Source: Candidatus Melainabacteria bacterium (GTDB taxonomy: Bacteria; Cyanobacteriota; Vampirovibrionia; 2-02-FULL-35-15). From it: 6,886 bases of DNA. Numbering within the stretch: position 1 is the stretch's first letter; each line of letters opens with the position of its first letter. This document shows, one piece after another, positions 1 to 5,005 of the stretch. A program made the position numbers and the translations under genes. The notes under the pieces are model-generated. The model had not been told where the DNA came from. It saw only the letters and a program-made list of their open reading frames with translations, and did not search any database. The stretch covers positions 1-6,886 of the forward strand of contig JAHFBD010000125.1 of NCBI GenBank assembly GCA_023250175.1. The letters run 5' to 3'.

Positions 1-1
1 T

Positions 2-196
2 GGGCGGAAGGATGAAAATCTTGCTCTAAAAGCTGTTAGTCAAGGAGCACAAGACTATTTAGTAAAAGGGGAGATTAATACTCCTCTTTTAATTAGAGTT
101 ATTCGTTATGCAATTGAAAGACATAAAGTTTATAAAGAATTAGAGAAGTACAAGGTTGAACTTGAAAAGTATAAGAGTTTAGTTAAGCAACTGTGA
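2..196 (+). CDS. Response regulator receiver domain, 3' end only
   Basis: This is the last 64 codons of a gene that begins left of the window. The visible protein ends the way CheY-like receiver domains do. It has an alanine-rich helix, then GAQDYLVKGEI, where the lysine of LVKG is the conserved receiver lysine, then a helix reading LIRVIRYAIERHK. The phospho-acceptor aspartate would lie upstream and is not visible. After the receiver comes only a short charged, coiled-coil-like helix (about KVYKELEKYKVELEKYKSL), then TGA. No DNA-binding or enzymatic output domain follows on the C-terminal side, so it may be a stand-alone receiver that acts on another protein, or an output domain may sit at the N-terminus. 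It points towards the - strand HEPN/MNT operon and does not look functionally tied to it. The domain call is secure; the role is unknown. Confidence 0.8.
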   Translation, partial: GRKDENLALKAVSQGAQDYLVKGEINTPLLIRVIRYAIERHKVYKELEKYKVELEKYKSLVKQL

Positions 197-217
197 AAAA
201 AAGTGATTATAGACTTA

Positions 218-289
218 GGATATATTCAAACTAGAATTAAAGAACATAAGAGGCATCTATTTATTCCTGATTATCGGGAAGTAACTTGA
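218..289 (+). repeat. Imperfect 72-bp direct repeat, copy A
   Basis: This stretch aligns without gaps to 1314-1385. By hand count 45 of 72 bases match, with a strongly conserved end (GATTATCGGGAAG here, GATTATAGGGAAG in the other copy). Read on the + strand both copies are open and end at a stop in the same place, here as ...RHLFIPDYREVT-stop; 9 of 23 residues are identical between the copies. This copy fills the gap between the receiver gene and the HEPN stop codon, one base from that stop. It could be a gene remnant or a boundary element of the TA module. Mismatches are spread evenly over the three codon positions, so coding is not demonstrated. Confidence 0.5.
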
Positions 290-694
290 TCATAAAATTA
301 GCTTTTCAACTTTATTTAATACATTTTCAACAAATCCCAGATACTCTAGAGCTTCTTTTTCACTAACTATTTCACCACCACTATAAAAATCTAAATTCCT
401 TTTTATTCTCATTGCATTCCCTAATGTTAGTATTGCTTCATCTTTTAGGACTTCACTCATTTTCTCAAGAATTTTAATATGATGCCCTGGCACACTTCTA
501 ACTTTTACTTTTCCTATTTTTGCTATCAAAGTTATACCAGCTTTAATTAATGCTTGATAAGCATATGTAAATTTCACTTCTGGTATATTGTCTTTTTTAG
601 CAATGTCCAAATCACGAATAGCATTTTCAAAATATTGTTCTACATCTTCTTTTGAGAAATTAAACTTCTGAAAGTACTTTTCATCAAAGTTCAT
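290..694 (-). CDS. HEPN-domain protein, probable toxin of a MNT/HEPN pair
   Basis: This 134-residue, mostly helical protein is the right size for a single HEPN domain. HEPN proteins paired with minimal nucleotidyltransferases are typically RNase toxins silenced by their partner; others are described as nucleotidyltransferase substrate-binding proteins. Family-like features are an N-terminal helix with tyrosines (AYQALIKAGITLIA, about 45-58), a PGHHIKILEKMSEVL segment (69-83), and RIKRNLDFYSGG (96-107). The last motif carries the RN pair of HEPN active sites, but a tyrosine (Y104) stands where the catalytic RX4-6H motif would place a histidine. An R-x4-H does occur at R66-H71, but not in the usual helix. 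The ATG overlaps the TAA of the upstream MNT gene by one base (TAATG), so translation is probably coupled. The HEPN/MNT assignment is firm. Whether it is an active RNase is open. Confidence 0.8.
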   Translation of the reverse strand: MNFDEKYFQKFNFSKEDVEQYFENAIRDLDIAKKDNIPEVKFTYAYQALIKAGITLIAKIGKVKVRSVPGHHIKILEKMSEVLKDEAILTLGNAMRIKRNLDFYSGGEIVSEKEALEYLGFVENVLNKVEKLIL

Positions 695-1233
695 TATATT
701 AGCTCAATTGTGGGTGACTTTAAAATCTTCTTTAAAAATGGATCTTTTTTTTGTTTACGATTGAATTCACCATTGTCCATACCAATAACATTAATTTCTC
801 TATTGTATTCTTTTTGTAATTTTGCGATTTGCTTCTGTAACTCAAGAGTACTGTGTTTTCCAATTACAAATAAATCTATATCACTATATTTATCCATTTT
901 ATTTCTTGCATAAGAGCCAAACAAAAATGCTTTCTCAACCCCATTTAACTCCTGCAAGATACTTTTAAGTTGCTGTTCAATTCCAAAAGTTTTTTGTGCT
1001 ATCGCTTTGTATTCTTTTATTAAAGGAAACTTTGGGTCCAATTTATAATATTTTTCGTGTCCCCTCACTTCACTCTTTAGCAAACCAAGGATTTCCAGCT
1101 CATGTAGTTTTCTTATTAAATTACCTCTATCAAGCTCTAATCTTTTCGCTAAAGCACTGGCATAAAATTCTTCTTCTTCAAGGAATAAAAATGCTAGAAC
1201 TTTTTGAGTTAATTTTGATTTTAGGCTAATCAT
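694..1233 (-). CDS. Winged-helix minimal nucleotidyltransferase (MNT), probable antitoxin and autorepressor
   Basis: This 179-residue protein has two parts. Residues about 8-67 form a winged helix: a helix-turn-helix (YASALAKRLELDRGNLIRKL) followed by a strand-rich wing (GLLKSEVRGHEKYYKLD). Residues about 98-153 form a pol-beta-like minimal nucleotidyltransferase with the signature GSYAR (106-110) and SDIDLFV, matching GSx10DxD with D118 and D120 as metal ligands. MNT antitoxins of this class can add AMP units to their HEPN partner. The winged helix suggests that the antitoxin also binds its own promoter, where two palindromes lie directly upstream. It overlaps the HEPN start by one base. There is no clear Shine-Dalgarno before the ATG; the upstream operator arm reaches to within 4 bases of it. 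The domain calls are strong; the antitoxin and repressor roles are inferred from family and context. Confidence 0.82.
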   Translation of the reverse strand: MISLKSKLTQKVLAFLFLEEEEFYASALAKRLELDRGNLIRKLHELEILGLLKSEVRGHEKYYKLDPKFPLIKEYKAIAQKTFGIEQQLKSILQELNGVEKAFLFGSYARNKMDKYSDIDLFVIGKHSTLELQKQIAKLQKEYNREINVIGMDNGEFNRKQKKDPFLKKILKSPTIELI

Positions 1234-1236
1234 TGG

Positions 1237-1258
1237 TTGATGTAAGTTATTACATCAA
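1237..1258. promoter_or_regulatory. Palindromic operator-like site O1 of the MNT/HEPN operon
   Basis: This is a perfect inverted repeat with 9-base arms, TTGATGTAA-N4-TTACATCAA, ending 3 bases before the MNT start codon on the - strand. Twofold symmetry and the position over the translation start or transcription start region suit binding by a dimeric winged-helix repressor. The MNT product is the obvious candidate. The symmetry is seen directly; the regulator is inferred. Confidence 0.65.
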
Positions 1259-1280
1259 TTAGTGTAATATACTACATCAT
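1259..1280. promoter_or_regulatory. Second operator-like site O2, abutting O1
   Basis: This site follows O1 with no spacer and has the same 22-bp layout, TTAGTGTAA-N4-CTACATCAT. It matches O1 at 16 of 22 positions and is less symmetric. Two sites about two helical turns apart would put bound dimers on the same DNA face. O2 covers the span where the -10 element should lie, just downstream of a consensus -35 at 1285-1290. Confidence 0.55.
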
Positions 1281-1290
1281 TCACTGTCAA
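1265..1290 (-). promoter_or_regulatory. Probable promoter of the MNT/HEPN operon
   Basis: On the - strand a perfect TTGACA lies at 1285-1290. It is followed after 15 bases by TATTAC, a moderate -10 with a short spacer. Other -10 registers are possible and no perfect one exists. Transcription would start near 1258, inside the operator block, giving a leader of about 25 bases or less. The -35 is convincing; the -10 is not. Confidence 0.4.
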
Positions 1291-1313
1291 GATAAATTTG
1301 GGACAGCGTCATA

Positions 1314-1385
1314 GAGGATGTTCGAATCAGGATTAGAAATTATAAGGGAGTAATTTTCATCCTTGATTATAGGGAAGCGGCTTAA
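1314..1385 (+). repeat. Imperfect 72-bp direct repeat, copy B
   Basis: This is the partner of the copy at 218-289 in the same orientation. On the + strand it reads ...IRNYKGVIFILDYREAA-stop, ending at the equivalent position to copy A. The open frame can be followed back only to a stop at 1293-1295 and has no ATG, so any gene here would be a remnant. It lies exactly at the 3' end of the second TA operon and overlaps the DUF2283 stop codon, just as copy A abuts the HEPN stop codon. The peptide vaguely recalls the arm-binding N-terminus of tyrosine recombinases (pattern I-x-x-YKG-x-x-F-x-DYR), but it is too short to call. Confidence 0.5.
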
Positions 1386-1585
1386 GCAGATTTTACTGAA
1401 ATAGCTTTTGCTGATTTTGCCTTAAAATATAACTTTTCAAATCCTATTACTTTTTTACTTTTTTTATCCTTAATTAAAACAACTCCATCACCCGCTTCTT
1501 CACAAACTTGGTTTTTGCTTGGTTTATCAAAGTAAATAGTTAATGTTTCACCTTTTTTATCATGAATTATTTTCAGTTTTCCCAT
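1382..1585 (-). CDS. DUF2283 family small protein, probable antitoxin
   Basis: This 67-residue protein fits DUF2283. It has an N-terminal strand with the family pattern H-D-K-x-x-x-x-L-x-I (8-17, IHDKKGETLTIYF) and the later GVVLIKDKKSKKVIGFEKLYF region (34-54), which matches the usual 'D..G.ivGiEil' stretch. The biochemical function of DUF2283 is not settled. It often sits beside small toxin-like genes, and here it overlaps the end of the putative nuclease gene by 13 bases, which suggests a coupled pair. The start is well supported: a strong Shine-Dalgarno (GAAGGTGA, core AAGGTG at 1593-1598) lies 7 bases before the ATG. The C-terminus is lysine- and alanine-rich (FKAKSAKAISVKSA). The antitoxin role is inferred from pairing alone. 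Confidence 0.72.
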   Translation of the reverse strand: MGKLKIIHDKKGETLTIYFDKPSKNQVCEEAGDGVVLIKDKKSKKVIGFEKLYFKAKSAKAISVKSA

Positions 1586-1884
1586 ATCTTTTCACCTTCT
1601 TTTATTTTATCAGTAATATACGCAGTAATTATAAAGCCATCTAAAACATTGTTCTTTGTGACTATACAAAGCCAATACCCATTAATTTTCTTGTAAAAGA
1701 GCAAGACTTTTTTATCAATCTTGCTTCTTGTAATTAAATCTGGCATTTTAAGCACTTGTTTTATAAGTAACACTTTACCAATTGTTTCAGGGTGTTTAAT
1801 TTGAATTAAATTCCAATAACTTTGTGTAGTTCTTATACTTAATCCGATTGGCGTTTTAACTTCAAATAAATATTTTCTTTGCAT
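1573..1884 (-). CDS. Small nuclease-like toxin candidate (Barnase/EndoU/ColicinE5-D/RelE-like group)
   Basis: This 103-residue protein resembles the small phage-Barnase/EndoU/ColicinE5-D/RelE-like nuclease group commonly found next to DUF2283. Recognisable parts are YLFEVKTPIGLSIRTTQSYW (5-24), a HPE motif at the head of a helix (31-33), RSKIDKKVLLFYKK (53-66), the strand WLCIVTK (71-77), and the C-terminal GFIITAYITDKIKEGEKIW (83-101). The conserved Thr/Tyr in ITAYITD and the R-S-x-x-D segment are plausible active-site positions for a metal-independent RNase; this is inferred from memory of the family. The ATG lacks a Shine-Dalgarno and lies 42 bases from the 3' end of tRNA-His. A TATGAT at 1898-1903 could be a -10 giving a near-leaderless transcript. 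The gene overlaps DUF2283 by 13 bases. The family call is moderate; toxicity is untested. Confidence 0.65.
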   Translation of the reverse strand: MQRKYLFEVKTPIGLSIRTTQSYWNLIQIKHPETIGKVLLIKQVLKMPDLITRSKIDKKVLLFYKKINGYWLCIVTKNNVLDGFIITAYITDKIKEGEKIWEN

Positions 1885-1926
1885 TAAAAGTTAGAATATC
1901 ATAGATTCTTAGAATTTAGATGCCTG

Positions 1927-2001
1927 GGCAGCTGACGGGATTCGAACCCGCGAATACCGGGACCACAACCCGGGGCCTTAGGCCACTTGGCGACAACTGC
2001 C
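1927..2001 (-). tRNA. tRNA-His (anticodon GTG)
   Basis: A complete cloverleaf can be folded by hand. The acceptor stem GCAGTTG pairs with CAGCTGC in seven pairs, one of them G-T. The D stem is GCC/GGC with GG in the loop. The anticodon stem CCGGG/CCCGG has five pairs around the loop TTGTGGT, giving anticodon GTG. The variable loop has 5 bases, and the T arm is GCGGG-TTCGAAT-CCCGT. An extra G at position -1 (2001) faces C73 (1927), which is diagnostic of tRNA-His. CCA is not fully encoded: after C73 the sequence continues CAGG. Its 3' end faces the two TA operons, the usual side for island insertion, but no repeat of the tRNA 3' end was found in the window. Confidence 0.95.
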
Positions 2002-2006
2002 ATTTT

Positions 2007-2036
2007 ATAATACCTTAGATAATCCTAGGCTTCCAA
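2007..2036 (-). promoter_or_regulatory. Candidate promoter of tRNA-His
   Basis: On the - strand TTGGAA (2031-2036) is followed after 18 bases by TATTAT (2007-2012). That would start transcription within a few bases of the mature tRNA 5' end. The -10 matches five of six consensus bases and the -35 four of six. In such AT-rich DNA this is only suggestive. Confidence 0.35.
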
Positions 2037-2147
2037 TCACAAGCACGTTTGGACTTATTTTCAATTTTTCGCTTACAAAAAATCTTCACTTGGTATGTAA
2101 TATTCAGTGTTCAAAAACAAGTTTAATTATAACGTACTTTAAATTTG

Positions 2148-3113
2148 TTAAGCTTTATTGCTTTTAATTTTACATCTATCAATCAAATACTGATATGCAT
2201 CAGTTACTTTACAAAACATAATAGCAACTTTCTTTTGCTCATCCTCACTACCTGGATTCCTATCAGGATGGTACTTCATCGCTTGTTTCCTATATGCTTT
2301 TTTTATCTCTGCTTCAGTTGCATCTAATCCTATTTCTAATACTTTGCAATACTCTTTAGCTTTTTCGTCCACATCTAAAGTTGCAAATTTTACACCTTCT
2401 TCAGTTTCAAAATCTAAATTACCATTTACATATGAATGATAGACCTTAAAGGCTTCTACCCCAATAAATACCCACCTTCCTCCCAATGCAAGTGTTAAAA
2501 CCTGAAATCGTGGATCATTTAAAAGATAATCATAATCAGAAAGTTTTCTGTTGAATAAATTGGAAAACCCAGACAGTAAACGATACACTTGCTCTTTATA
2601 ACTTGGTGAGGCAGATAAATCAGTTTTGTTTTCTATAACATCAGAAAATGGATTTATTCCATCAAGTACAACTAAACTTCTACATTGTGAAGGTTCTGCC
2701 TTGCTTATATCTGACTTAGTATTATTATGAGACGTGGGTTTAACATTAACTACATTTTTTTGTTCTTTAACACCATCAATATTTAATCCAAAGTATTTAA
2801 CCACGCCCGTTACAAGGGCTCCCACACCTCCAAGTCCCAAAACACCACCAATATATTTTAATAGTTTACTTTCCTTTAAACGCCCATAAAACCAACTAGC
2901 AAGTCCACCTATTATAGCTAAACCACCAATTAGTTCAATCAATAACCTTTTTTCTAAAGTACCAGGGGTCTGTCCTTGAAGATGTTTTTTTTCATAACAC
3001 TTTTTAATATTTTCAACTGTTGATTCCTCATCTTTTTTCCTTGTTTCATCCAATACCCAAAATAATGGAGTAAATAAAATATTTACAGATCTTGTAGTTA
3101 TGTTTAAAATCAT
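2148..3113 (-). CDS. Membrane-anchored protein with C-terminal J domain (DnaJ-like)
   Basis: From the ATG at 3111-3113 this is 321 residues. The last 67 or so form a J domain: YCKVLEIGLDATEAEIKKAY (255-274), then the HPD tripeptide at 282-284 in KYHPDRNPGSEDEQKK, then helix IV ending in AYQYLIDRC. HPD stimulates DnaK ATPase, so the protein probably recruits Hsp70 to a site or client. Two glycine-rich hydrophobic stretches, about 57-77 (LIELIGGLAIIGGLASWFYG) and 86-109 (YIGGVLGLGGVGALVTGVV), look like a membrane hairpin with the J domain cytoplasmic. The G/F and zinc-finger regions of true DnaJ are absent, and the middle (about 110-250) is unrecognised. An in-frame TTG at 3165-3167 could extend the protein by 18 residues but has no Shine-Dalgarno. 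The ATG has AAGG 11 bases upstream. The J domain is firm; the client is unknown. Confidence 0.82.
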   Translation of the reverse strand: MILNITTRSVNILFTPLFWVLDETRKKDEESTVENIKKCYEKKHLQGQTPGTLEKRLLIELIGGLAIIGGLASWFYGRLKESKLLKYIGGVLGLGGVGALVTGVVKYFGLNIDGVKEQKNVVNVKPTSHNNTKSDISKAEPSQCRSLVVLDGINPFSDVIENKTDLSASPSYKEQVYRLLSGFSNLFNRKLSDYDYLLNDPRFQVLTLALGGRWVFIGVEAFKVYHSYVNGNLDFETEEGVKFATLDVDEKAKEYCKVLEIGLDATEAEIKKAYRKQAMKYHPDRNPGSEDEQKKVAIMFCKVTDAYQYLIDRCKIKSNKA

Positions 3114-3129
3114 TAAAATATTTACCTTA

Positions 3130-3157
3130 AATATAATGAGATAGTATTGGTTATCAA
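3130..3157 (-). promoter_or_regulatory. Candidate promoter of the J-domain gene
   Basis: TTGATA (3152-3157) and TATATT (3130-3135) on the - strand each match five of six consensus bases and are 16 bases apart. Transcription would start around 3122-3124, only about ten bases before the ATG at 3113. If real, the gene is read separately from ilvD and the upstream TTG start is excluded. AT-rich sequence makes chance matches likely. Confidence 0.3.
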
Positions 3158-3208
3158 TAATAAACAATTAAAGGAAAGTTCACAAGAGATTATTTTTTTA
3201 TTAAAAGC

Positions 3209-4921
3209 CTAGTGAATAACATTAAGAATTTCTTCATTTTCTACCAAAGGATAGTTTGTAATAGCTCCATCTTTAGCACTGCCAACGAGTTTTGCATATT
3301 TAGCTAAAACCCCTGTTTTATAGTTTGGTACAGGTGCTTCCCATTTACTTTTTCTTTGTTTCAGTTCCTGATTGCTTAATTCAACTAAAATATTTCCTTT
3401 TTCAGCATCAATTTCAACAATATCACCATCTTGAATTAGAGCAATAGGACCTCCAACATATGCTTCTGGCGCAATATGCCCGACCATAAGTCCTCTTGTA
3501 CCACCACTAAACCTTCCATCAGTAATAAGAGCACATTCTGTACCAAGCCCTTGTCCATAAAGTGCTGCAGTAACAGAAAGCATTTCTCTCATACCAGGAC
3601 CACCCTTTGGTCCTTCATAACGAATGACTAAAACATCACCAGCTTTAATCTTTTTATTTATTATTGCTTCAAAACAATCTTGCTCACTATTAAAAATTTT
3701 TGCTGGTCCTTTATGAAAAAGTTTTTTTAAGCCTGCTACTTTTATAACAGCTCCATCTGGAGCAAGATTTCCTTTTAAAATTTTTACTCCACCCGTTTTA
3801 CTAAGTGATTTATTAATTGATAATATTACATCCTGGTTTAGTGTAAGTTTTACATCTTTCAGGTTTTCTTTGTGAGTCTTCCCGGAAACAGTAAGACAGT
3901 CCCCATGTAAAAGTCCCACATCAAGCAACTGTTTTAAAATTATGGGTATTCCCCCAGCCATATGAACATCATACGCTACGTATTTTCCTCCCGGTTTTAA
4001 ATCTACAAAATATGGTGTCTCTTGAAATATTCTATCCAAATCATCCAAAGTAAAATGAATATCTGCTTCATAAGCCATAGCAGGAAGATGCAGCACTGCA
4101 TTTGTAGAGCCACCTGTAGCAGCAACAATTCGTGCAGCATTTTCAAATGCTTTTTTAGTCATAATATCTTTTGGTTTAATGTCTTCTTTTAAGAGAAATT
4201 TTATTTTTTCACCGATCAGTTGATGAACTTTTGTTCGCTCTTTGTCTTCAGCAGGATATGAACTACTGTAAGGAAGTGCTATTCCAATTGCTTCTGCAAC
4301 ACATGCCATAGTATTTGCAGTAAACTGTCCTCCACATGAACCTGCTCCAGGACATGCATTACACTCAATCTCATATAGTTCTTTATCCGTAATTTTTCCT
4401 ACATTATGCTCACCTACGGCTTCATAGACATCAACAATGGTTAAATCTCTGCCTTTATATTTTCCTGGCATTATAGTACCACCATATAAAAAAATTGCAG
4501 GTAAATTTAATCGTGCCATTGCCATCATCATGCCTGGAAGACTTTTGTCACATCCTGCAATCCCAACCCAGGCATCATAACAATGGGCTCGCATCATTAG
4601 TTCTACTGAGTCTGCAATTATTTCTCTGCTAATAAGTGATGCTTTCATTCCTTCATGCCCCATTGCAATACCATCACTAACAGAAATAGTTACAAACTCT
4701 CTTGGGGTAGCACCATTTAAAATAATTGATTTTTTTATAGCTTCTGCCTGATCTTTTAAAGTTAAATTACATGGTGTGGCTTCATTCCAAGTACTAGCAA
4801 CCCCAATAAATGGTTGATTAATTTCTTTGTCAGTTAATCCCATTGCACGTAAAAAAGCTCTATGAGGTGCTCTTTCAGGACCTGCTGTAACTGTTTTACT
4901 TTGATTTTTAAGGTTTGACAT
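3209..4921 (-). CDS. ilvD: Dihydroxy-acid dehydratase (IlvD)
   Basis: IlvD converts 2,3-dihydroxy-3-methylbutanoate and its C6 homologue to the 2-keto acids in valine, leucine and isoleucine synthesis (EC 4.2.1.9). It is a cytoplasmic Fe-S enzyme. The protein is full length (570 residues; the E. coli type has about 616) and colinear with the family. ERAPHRAFLRAMGLTDKEI opens it. Cluster cysteines are C51 (ATPCN), C124 (GIAGCDKSLPGM) and C196 (CPGAGSCGGQFTANTM). D125-K126 after C124 are the Mg-binding aspartate and the lysine that is carbamylated in studied homologues. ITDGRFSGGTRGLMVGHIAPEA near residue 470 supplies the catalytic serine loop. The GAGSCGG form of the third motif resembles the [2Fe-2S] group rather than the E. 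coli [4Fe-4S] type. The ATG has a weak purine-rich leader and a promoter at 4973-5001. No other ilv gene is in the window. Confidence 0.97.
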   Translation of the reverse strand: MSNLKNQSKTVTAGPERAPHRAFLRAMGLTDKEINQPFIGVASTWNEATPCNLTLKDQAEAIKKSIILNGATPREFVTISVSDGIAMGHEGMKASLISREIIADSVELMMRAHCYDAWVGIAGCDKSLPGMMMAMARLNLPAIFLYGGTIMPGKYKGRDLTIVDVYEAVGEHNVGKITDKELYEIECNACPGAGSCGGQFTANTMACVAEAIGIALPYSSSYPAEDKERTKVHQLIGEKIKFLLKEDIKPKDIMTKKAFENAARIVAATGGSTNAVLHLPAMAYEADIHFTLDDLDRIFQETPYFVDLKPGGKYVAYDVHMAGGIPIILKQLLDVGLLHGDCLTVSGKTHKENLKDVKLTLNQDVILSINKSLSKTGGVKILKGNLAPDGAVIKVAGLKKLFHKGPAKIFNSEQDCFEAIINKKIKAGDVLVIRYEGPKGGPGMREMLSVTAALYGQGLGTECALITDGRFSGGTRGLMVGHIAPEAYVGGPIALIQDGDIVEIDAEKGNILVELSNQELKQRKSKWEAPVPNYKTGVLAKYAKLVGSAKDGAITNYPLVENEEILNVIH

Positions 4922-4941
4922 TGTTTTATTCTTTCTTTACA

Positions 4942-4965
4942 CTAATGATTTGTCCCTATAACCAT
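4942..4965 (-). other. Seven-residue open frame in the ilvD leader
   Basis: Between the ilvD promoter and start codon, ATG GTT ATA GGG ACA AAT CAT TAG reads MVIGTNH on the - strand. It contains Val and Ile codons and would begin at or next to the predicted transcription start. ilv operons are often controlled by leader peptides, but those are longer and followed by an alternative terminator, which I do not see here. Chance is the simpler explanation. Confidence 0.15.
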
Positions 4966-4972
4966 GTGTTAA

Positions 4973-5001
4973 ATTATAACTGACAAATAAAGAGTTAACA
5001 A
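4973..5001 (-). promoter_or_regulatory. Promoter of ilvD, in the divergent ilvD/methyltransferase spacer
   Basis: On the - strand TTGTTA (4996-5001) is spaced 17 bases from a perfect TATAAT (4973-4978), predicting a start near 4966 and a leader of about 45 bases. The + strand carries TATAAC at 4975-4980, overlapping this -10 on the opposite strand. It has only a poor -35 (TTGTCC, 19 bases upstream) and could serve the methyltransferase gene. If both are used, the two divergent genes compete for the same few bases. Confidence 0.5.
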
Positions 5002-5005
5002 AATA

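Noticed and set aside
203..289. GTG-started 28-codon frame after the receiver gene, a possible small gene
   Set aside because: It has no Shine-Dalgarno of note, and its conserved part is better described as repeat copy A. The other copy lacks any start codon.
710..1229. Open frames on the + strand opposite the MNT gene (710-913 and 996-1229)
   Set aside because: They are antisense shadows of a clear wHTH-MNT gene and read as low-complexity hydrophobic peptides with no recognisable domain.
1320..1328. GTTCGAATC in repeat copy B resembles the T-loop of the tRNA-His gene, hinting at an att site or tRNA fossil
   Set aside because: The match is 9 bases around the palindromic core TTCGAA, lies in the wrong orientation for a direct att repeat, and the flanks do not pair as a T arm.
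218..1385. Integron attC-like site at the repeat copies, suggested by the TA cassettes
   Set aside because: I could not find the GTTRRRY/RYYYAAC core pairs or the long imperfect palindrome that attC sites require.
2145..2327. 60-codon + strand open frame opposite the J domain
   Set aside because: It lies antisense to the conserved J domain and has no independent support.
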